In this document: positions 59,282-64,000 of the stretch, one piece after another
Numbering within the stretch: the first letter of the stretch is position 1
Layout: each line of letters starts with the position of its first letter
NCBI RefSeq assembly: GCF_000512205.2
Contig: NZ_CP006644.1
Span: forward strand, 4,974,501-5,038,500
Reading direction: 5' to 3'
DNA: 64,000 nucleotides
Source: Sphingomonas sanxanigenens DSM 19645 = NX02
GTDB lineage: Bacteria > Pseudomonadota > Alphaproteobacteria > Sphingomonadales > Sphingomonadaceae
Notes under the pieces: generated by a model
Database searches by the model: none
What the model was told of the DNA's origin: nothing
The model's input: only the letters and a program-made list of their open reading frames with translations
Program-made: the position numbers and the translations under genes

Positions 59282-59569
59282 TTAGCGCGAAGCGATTTCC
59301 TCGCTGCTCGCGTCGGCGACGCGGAACGAAACCGGCATGCCGCCCGAAACGCCCGAAACGCGGCCGTTGTTGACGGTCAGCGAGAAGCGCTTGCCGTCGG
59401 GATAGCGGCGGCCATTGATCATGGTGCGCTCGCCCTTGGTCGAGACGGTGTAGACATAGGTCATACCGTCGCGCTCGAACGACTTGGACGGAGCGGCGGG
59501 CTCCGCCGAAGCGACGGTGGCGAGCAGAGCGGCGGCAGCGGCGGAAACGATGACGTACGACATTCTCAT
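59282..59569 (-). CDS. Small exported hypothetical protein (95 aa)
   Basis: It begins MRMSYVIVSAAAAALLATVASA, a clear Sec signal peptide with likely cleavage after ASA. The mature part of about 70 residues has a beta-rich segment (MTYVYTVSTKGERTMINGRR, FSLTVNNGRVSG). No family is recognised. GGGAG precedes the ATG. A shorter gene at 59836-59958 starts with almost the same leader and shares the upstream element, so the two are duplicates. A soluble periplasmic role is likely. Confidence 0.75.
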   Translation of the reverse strand: MRMSYVIVSAAAAALLATVASAEPAAPSKSFERDGMTYVYTVSTKGERTMINGRRYPDGKRFSLTVNNGRVSGVSGGMPVSFRVADASSEEIASR

Positions 59570-59639
59570 GGATCAAACTCCCTATGGAATGCCGATCAGG
59601 ACTCTCGAATGATTTTCTGGTTTGTGTTGACCCGCTTTT

Positions 59640-59670
59640 GCTGCGGTGCAGCTTTGCTCTCAAGCGCAAA
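59640..59670 (-). promoter_or_regulatory. Duplicated upstream element, copy 1
   Basis: On the minus strand TTTGCGCTTG-N8-GCTGCACCGCAGC, ending 70 bases before the ATG of the 95-residue gene. The 3' half is a short hairpin-capable palindrome. The same arrangement, with identical spacing, occurs at 60024-60054. Confidence 0.55.
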
Positions 59671-59750
59671 TTGCAACCAATGGAGTGCATGAAATGCAAT
59701 CACTGGCCGCGAATCTCTGCACCGCGTAAAGCGGGTGTGCGCAGATGCAG

Positions 59751-59780
59751 AAAAGCCCCCGGCGACGCGCCGAGGGCTCT
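59751..59780 (-). terminator. Rho-independent terminator of the 40-residue gene
   Basis: On the minus strand a 10-bp stem with one mismatch (GCCCTCGGCG, 3-nt loop, CGCCGGGGGC) is followed by TTTT. It lies about 55 bases after the stop codon of the 40-residue gene. Confidence 0.75.
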
Positions 59781-59835
59781 TCGATGAATTCTGGACCGCC
59801 CACTGGCGGCACTGCGGCCGCCGGGGCGAGTCGGA

Positions 59836-59958
59836 TCAGCTATTCCGTGCGGAAACCGGCTCCCCGCGCTTCGCCGGCGCGGCTTCGGGCTTGCTGGGAA
59901 CGGTGGCGGCAAGAACGACGGCGGCCGCACCGGCAGCGACGACATAAGACATGCGCAT
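59836..59958 (-). CDS. Very small exported protein (40 aa), paralogue of the neighbouring 95-aa protein
   Basis: The ATG at 59958 has GGAGGAAA five bases ahead. The product starts MRMSYVVAAGAAAVVLAATV, like the leader of the 95-residue neighbour, and continues as a short Ala/Pro/Lys-rich tail (PSKPEAAPAKRGEPVSARNS). It has its own terminator and a copy of the shared upstream element, which argues for a real, expressed gene. It may be a truncated copy or a secreted peptide. The function is unknown. Confidence 0.62.
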   Translation of the reverse strand: MRMSYVVAAGAAAVVLAATVPSKPEAAPAKRGEPVSARNS

Positions 59959-60023
59959 TGACGTTTCCTCCAACCAGAGACCCGTGTTCAGGCCCTCTCC
60001 GGCTTCTTTTCGCTATAAGGCAT

Positions 60024-60054
60024 GCTGCGATGCAGCGAAGATTGCAAGCGCAAA
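60024..60054 (-). promoter_or_regulatory. Duplicated upstream element, copy 2
   Basis: On the minus strand TTTGCGCTTG-N8-GCTGCATCGCAGC, ending 65 bases before the ATG of the 40-residue gene. It differs from copy 1 at one base in the conserved parts and has the same 8-base spacer length. Confidence 0.55.
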
Positions 60055-60227
60055 ACGGCTAAGCTGGCATGCAGAATGTTGAATCGGGCGAGATTCACGA
60101 TGGGCAGTGCAGCACGGCAACAGGTCCGATCCGGAGGAAATTCCACGCCGAAGCGGTATCGATCCCGCTTGCCGGCCACAGGCGCCGGGCGCATCCTTCA
60201 GGGCATAATCCAGATCGGGAGAGCCCC

Positions 60228-62039
60228 ATGCCTCTGTCGCGTCGCCTGCCCCTGCCGCGTCTGCTGCTCTCGCTTGCACTCGTTCTGCCCGCGCCCGCGC
60301 TGCTGGCGCAGGACCAGCCGCCGCAGGAGGAGGAACAGGAGGGTTTGGACAATGTCATCGTTACCGGCATGCGCGTGCGGCAGGGCGGCGCGCAGGACAT
60401 CCGCCATTTCCGCAAGGTCGCGCTCGAATCGGGCATTCCCCAACCCGATTCGCTGACCGTCGAAGGGTTGATGGGCGAGCATGATTTGACGATCGCGACC
60501 GCGACGCCTTGCGCGCAGCTTTTCTGCCTGGCGACCGAAGCGATGCCGGCCGCGCTGCCCGGGCGGCCGGACGACCGGCTGTTCGTCGGGCTTGGCTTCG
60601 GATCCAATATCGATGCCGACACATGGCGGCGCGCGCCGCTCAACCTCGTCGCGGTGGTCGACAAGTCAGGATCGATGGATGGTCAGCCGCTCGACCTGGT
60701 CCGCAAGAGCCTCCGCCAGATCGCCGGCCAGATGCGCACGGGCGATCGCATCGCGATCGTCCTCTATGGCGATGAGAGCCATGTCTGGCTCAAGCCCACC
60801 GACGCCGGCCGGGACCGGGCGGCCGTGCTCGCGGCGATCGACGGGATCAAGAGCGAAGGCTCGACCAACATGGAGGAAGGGCTCAAGATCGGTTACGAGA
60901 CCGCTTTCGCCGACGCCGCCCGGTTCGAGGGCAATACCCGCGTGATGCTGTTCACCGATGAGCAGCCCAATGTCGGTAGCACCGATGCGGGCAGCTTCAT
61001 GGGAATGGCGCTGGATGCCTCACGGCGCGGCATCGGCCTGACGACGATCGGCGTCGGGCTGCAATTCGATGCCGAACTCGCCACCACCATTTCGAGCGTG
61101 CGCGGCGGCAACCTGTTCTTCATCGGCAATGCCGACGAGGTAAAGAGCGTGTTCGTCCGTCAGCTCGATACGATGGTGAGCGAATTGGCGCATGACGTGG
61201 TGCTGACGATGGTCCCGACCGCCGGCTACAGCATCACCGGCGTATTCGGCGTGCCCGACGGACTGATGCAGGAGGGCAAGGACGGCGCGATCGCGATCAC
61301 CGTGCCCACCGCCTTTCTCAGCACCAATGGCGGCGGGATCTTCGTATCGCTGGGCAAGGAAAGCGCGCGCGACCATCTTCCCGCCATCGCGCTTGCTGCC
61401 GGCGAGCCGCTGATGCGCGTCGATCTCAGCTATGTCGGCGCCGCGGACGGCAAGGCGGGGCGCGATTCGGTGACGGTTGCGGCGCCCGCCGGCACGCCGA
61501 GCACGGCGCTGCGATCCGCGCAGCTGCTCGTCGACGAGTATCTCTCGATGCAGGGGGCAGCGGCGGCCTATCATTCGAACAACGATCCCAAGGCCGCTTA
61601 TGCACTGCTGGCGGGGCTCGACAAAAGACTGGCGGCCAGCGGCCTATCCGGCCTCGAGGGCGAACGCACATTGGTCGGCAAGCTTCTCGAACAAACAGCC
61701 TTCTATGCGGGTTATGCCGGCGAACGGCCCAAATCCCTGAGCCATCTGGGCGTGATCGGCGACTGGCGGATCATCAGCGCTGTGGGGTTCGAGGATCTTC
61801 GCCGCGGCGACCAGGTCAGCTTTTCGGACGATGAGGAATTCACCGTCGTTCGCGCCAATCCGCGGCGGGGCGAAGAGGCGGAGGATTATGAGAGCTATGA
61901 GATCAATGAGCGGAAGATCCACCTGCCCGAATCGAAGCTCGTCATGTCCTACCGCGCCGACCGCGACCGGCTCTACCTCAACGGCGACGATGCGCAGGGC
62001 AGGCTGCGGCTGGTGATGGCGCGGCTGGAAACCGAGTGA
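60228..62039 (+). CDS. Exported von Willebrand factor A domain protein with a TonB-box-like N-terminal motif
   Basis: This 603-residue protein has a signal peptide (MPLSRRLPLPRLLLSLALVL ... LLAQ). A Glu/Gln-rich stretch and NVIVTGMRVRQGGAQDI at residues 42-58 follow, resembling the IVTG motif before the plug of sphingomonad TonB receptors. The vWA domain begins near residue 138 with the MIDAS DKSGSM (145-150), a second metal-site segment SEGSTNMEEG and LFTDEQPN. A C-terminal region resembles YfbK/Ca-activated-channel-like proteins. GGGAGAG precedes the ATG at 60228; longer upstream starts lack protein character. Role: probably metal-dependent adhesion or complex assembly in the envelope. Confidence 0.85.
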   Translation: MPLSRRLPLPRLLLSLALVLPAPALLAQDQPPQEEEQEGLDNVIVTGMRVRQGGAQDIRHFRKVALESGIPQPDSLTVEGLMGEHDLTIATATPCAQLFCLATEAMPAALPGRPDDRLFVGLGFGSNIDADTWRRAPLNLVAVVDKSGSMDGQPLDLVRKSLRQIAGQMRTGDRIAIVLYGDESHVWLKPTDAGRDRAAVLAAIDGIKSEGSTNMEEGLKIGYETAFADAARFEGNTRVMLFTDEQPNVGSTDAGSFMGMALDASRRGIGLTTIGVGLQFDAELATTISSVRGGNLFFIGNADEVKSVFVRQLDTMVSELAHDVVLTMVPTAGYSITGVFGVPDGLMQEGKDGAIAITVPTAFLSTNGGGIFVSLGKESARDHLPAIALAAGEPLMRVDLSYVGAADGKAGRDSVTVAAPAGTPSTALRSAQLLVDEYLSMQGAAAAYHSNNDPKAAYALLAGLDKRLAASGLSGLEGERTLVGKLLEQTAFYAGYAGERPKSLSHLGVIGDWRIISAVGFEDLRRGDQVSFSDDEEFTVVRANPRRGEEAEDYESYEINERKIHLPESKLVMSYRADRDRLYLNGDDAQGRLRLVMARLETE

Positions 62040-62082
62040 AGGGCGGCCCAGCCATTGCGGTCGCGATGGGGGACGAAGGCAT

Positions 62083-62925
62083 ATGATACGGTGGATGGGC
62101 GCGGCGGCGCTGGCGACTGGGCTGGTGGGGCCTGCCCCTCCCGCGCATGCGGGCATTCCGGTATCGCAGCAAATGACCTGCGCGATCGGCAGTGAGAGCT
62201 TCGCGTTCGAGACGACCGCATCCTATTCCACCTTCGGCGAACGCCCCGACGGGCGTCCCTATGGCAGCTGGTTCTTCCCGCTCGCGCTCCCCGTGTGTCC
62301 TGGAAACGGCCTCGTCATGTATCGCCCGTTCACCGACGACGAGAAATTCCGCTTGCCGGCATTGCTCGCGAGTGCCGACTTCAAGGCGCTCGCGGGTGAG
62401 ACAGCCTATTATCGCGCCTGGTGGATCGAGAAGGCGCTGGTGCCCGCTTCCGACGAGGCGGCCTGGCTGTTGCTCTCGGCGGTTTGGGAAGCATCGGACC
62501 AAGCGGCGCCGGCCGACGCTCGCTGGTCGCCGCGCCACACGCGCTATCGCGACAGCTTCATCGCAGAGGCCGATGCGCAACGTGCCCGTGCCCGGCCCGG
62601 CACGCCGATCTGGCTGGCGCTGTCCTACCGCGCGGCCAATGCCGAGCGCGAGTCGGGCCGTTTCGATGCGGCCGCGCAGCGGCTGCGGGCGATCGCCGAC
62701 GCGCCGGAAATATCCGGTGCGAACGAGAAGGATATGAAGAACAGCCGCGGGTGGAAAGGCCGGGCGGCTAAGCTCATGGCGACGGTCGCGCAACGCAACA
62801 CCGCCTTGGAACCGGTCGCCATGCTCCCGCCAGGCCAGGCGAAATATCTGTGCGAACGGCAGCGCGCTGCGCTCGACCCGATCGATCAGGCGGCGTGCGA
62901 CGCGCTGCCGAAGGCCGGGGGATAA
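62083..62925 (+). CDS. Exported hypothetical protein (280 aa)
   Basis: It has a signal peptide (MIRWMGAAALATGLVGPAPPAHA) and then a helix-rich mature region with Trp/Tyr/Arg-rich motifs (YYRAWWIEKALVP, LALSYRAANAERESGRFDAAAQRL) that look like TPR-type repeats. Four Cys (in MTCAIG, PVCPGNG, KYLCERQ and AACDALP) could form disulfides in the periplasm. No family is recognised. It lies 43 bases after the vWA gene and is probably co-transcribed. Confidence 0.75.
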   Translation: MIRWMGAAALATGLVGPAPPAHAGIPVSQQMTCAIGSESFAFETTASYSTFGERPDGRPYGSWFFPLALPVCPGNGLVMYRPFTDDEKFRLPALLASADFKALAGETAYYRAWWIEKALVPASDEAAWLLLSAVWEASDQAAPADARWSPRHTRYRDSFIAEADAQRARARPGTPIWLALSYRAANAERESGRFDAAAQRLRAIADAPEISGANEKDMKNSRGWKGRAAKLMATVAQRNTALEPVAMLPPGQAKYLCERQRAALDPIDQAACDALPKAGG

Positions 62926-62980
62926 AGCGGCGGGATCTGCGAGGACGGGCCGATACCGTCCGATATCGCCGGTGGCTGGG

Positions 62981-63448
62981 TCAGCGCACTACGCTGCGAA
63001 AGGTGACGCTGCCCGCCTCGCCCGCGGGCAGCACACGGCGCCAGCGCAGGTGCGTCACATCCTCCGGCCGGGCGGCGCGCAGGCGGCCCGACAGGTCGCG
63101 CCGCGTCAGCGTTGCAAGCGCGCCCCAGCTTCGGCCGCCATCGACCGAGACGATCGCGCCGGGATCGCTGCTGTCCTCGAAGCGGAGCGGCCGCGGCAGC
63201 GGGTTGGTGATGGTGAAGGCGGACCGCGCCCGATCGCCGACGGTGCGATAGGAGAGCACGAACACCAGCCGGTCGCCGCGCGTCACCGTCTCCGGCGTTT
63301 CCAGCACGATGCGCGTCGCGCCATGGGCATCGGCGACGGCGCGCTCGACGAACATGGCGCTGCTCAACGCCACCTCGCCATCCGCCGCGCCACGGGGCGC
63401 GGCACCGATCAGCGTCAGCGGCACCAGCGCCGCGATTGCCTTCTTCAT
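62981..63448 (-). CDS. Exported hypothetical protein, DUF11-like beta-sandwich (155 aa)
   Basis: It starts MKKAIAALVPLTLIGAA (signal peptide) with GGAGGGG upstream. The mature part reads as a conserved-repeat/DUF11-type immunoglobulin-like fold: ETVTRGDRLVFVLSYRTVG, FTITNPLPRPLRFEDSS, VSVDGGRSWG and the C-terminal LRWRRVLPAGEAGSVTFRSVVR. Such domains occur in surface or periplasmic proteins. It converges with the 280-residue gene. The function is unknown. Confidence 0.75.
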   Translation of the reverse strand: MKKAIAALVPLTLIGAAPRGAADGEVALSSAMFVERAVADAHGATRIVLETPETVTRGDRLVFVLSYRTVGDRARSAFTITNPLPRPLRFEDSSDPGAIVSVDGGRSWGALATLTRRDLSGRLRAARPEDVTHLRWRRVLPAGEAGSVTFRSVVR

Positions 63449-63805
63449 AGCCCCTCCGTCCTGTGGTCCCGTCCCGCCCGGTCTGCGACCGATCGGGAGC
63501 GGGTTCGCTCGGGCGCCGCGCGGGCTTATCCAGGTGCGATGAAGCATATTCATCGCACCTGGATAAGCGGCCGCCGGCTCCCCCCGAAGCCAGCGGCCGC
63601 TCCCCCCAGAAGTCCGCGACCGACCCCATCCCCACACAGCGGGATCGATCGCCACCCGTTCGATCTGCATCTGCCGCGCGCACGCGAAATGGTGCATAGC
63701 GCCTGACAGGCATCGAACCGGCGGGATCATCGTGCACGCAAGAAGCGAACAGACAGTTAATGTCGCCATGCCAATTTATCGTTTCGATCGAAAGGGTAGC
63801 CGTCC
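63449..63805. other. Intergenic region with a strong palindrome and imperfect direct repeats
   Basis: No convincing gene is seen in these 357 bases. They hold the 45-base palindrome described separately. Just after it are two imperfect tandem copies of a GCGGCCGC...CTCCCCCC unit (about 63567-63611). The right part contains the leader of the partial transporter gene. Confidence 0.5.
63524..63568. repeat. Perfect 20-bp inverted repeat with 5-nt loop
   Basis: The arms 63524-63543 and 63549-63568 are exact reverse complements starting GCTTATCCAG, with loop GCATA. It lies 76 bases upstream of the divergent 155-residue gene. There is no U tract, so simple termination is unlikely. It may be a cruciform-forming or mobile palindromic element, or a leader hairpin. 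Confidence 0.75.
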
Positions 63806-64000
63806 GTGCTGAGCGACGAGGACCATCATGGCGAGGATCACCATGAGGGCATGCTCACCCCCGTCGAGCAGGTGGGGCTGCGCCGCGCCGCGTTGCGGCG
63901 TGACCGGCTGCTCGCCGCGCTGACGCTGATCGCCGGCGTCGGGCTGATCGTCGGCCTGCCCTTCGCGCTGAAAGCGGGCGCCGAATTCTTCCTGCCGGTC
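63806..64000 (+). CDS. Probable AI-2E family transporter, N-terminal fragment (cut by window edge)
   Basis: The visible 65 residues start at a GTG (63806) and show an acidic/His-rich N-terminus (SDEDHHGEDHHEG). A short basic stretch and a first membrane helix (LLAALTLIAGVGLIVGLPFAL) follow, then KAGAEFFLPV. The last motif is typical of the beginning of AI-2E (DUF20) family permeases of sphingomonads. The family exports or imports small molecules, and the quorum-signal role is established only for a few members. An ATG at codon 16 is an alternative start. Confidence 0.55.
   Translation, partial: MLSDEDHHGEDHHEGMLTPVEQVGLRRAALRRDRLLAALTLIAGVGLIVGLPFALKAGAEFFLPV

Overview
The window is high-GC alphaproteobacterial chromosome and most likely comes from a sphingomonad (Sphingomonas or a close relative). 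The evidence is the nuoA-N then birA-coaX-rnj-DUF1467 gene order, TonB-dependent receptors with an N-terminal IVTG-type motif, and the overall gene style. No rRNA, tRNA, CRISPR array, insertion sequence or prophage was seen. Names and functions were assigned by reading translated sequence and recalling families; no search was run.

Layout. Positions 1-4007 (minus strand): a truncated endonuclease/exonuclease/phosphatase gene, DUF1467, RNase J, type III pantothenate kinase and biotin-protein ligase. Positions 4262-19586 (minus): a complete 14-subunit complex I operon (nuoA to nuoN) with two extra genes embedded by start/stop overlaps, an aspartic-protease-like protein between nuoF and nuoG and a small immunity-holin-like membrane protein between nuoD and nuoE. 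A strong terminator closes the operon. Positions 19718-24746: housekeeping genes (YbjN-like, inositol monophosphatase family, efp, thiE, SMR efflux, class I aldolase), two intergenic inverted-repeat elements and one interrupted small gene.

Positions 24973-42724 form an accessory carbohydrate/oxidation region. It holds a three-gene PaoABC-type molybdenum hydroxylase and a divergent Tat-exported glucose-fructose-oxidoreductase-like enzyme plus an exported cupin. Next come two paralogous exported proteins of about 1010 residues (tandem beta-helix domains plus a gluconolactonase-like propeller) flanking a large TonB-dependent receptor, then gluconokinase, a GntR/FadR-type regulator and a gluconate permease. 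Read together they suggest a route from glucan-like polymer to sugar, to aldonolactone and gluconate in the periplasm, followed by import and phosphorylation to 6-phosphogluconate. This is inference and is the main candidate system of the window.

Positions 42970-50952: a LysR regulator, a second Tat-tagged PaoABC-type operon ending in a cysteine hydrolase, an AraC regulator and a Bcr/CflA-type exporter. Positions 51199-56246: an iron-type cell-surface signalling operon (ECF sigma, FecR, STN-domain TonB receptor, PepSY membrane protein). Positions 56514-59152: a DUF1800/DUF1501 pair. Positions 59282-63448: small exported proteins of unknown role, two of which share a duplicated upstream element, a vWA-domain lipoprotein-like or exported protein, and two further exported unknowns. 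The window ends inside a probable AI-2E family transporter gene.
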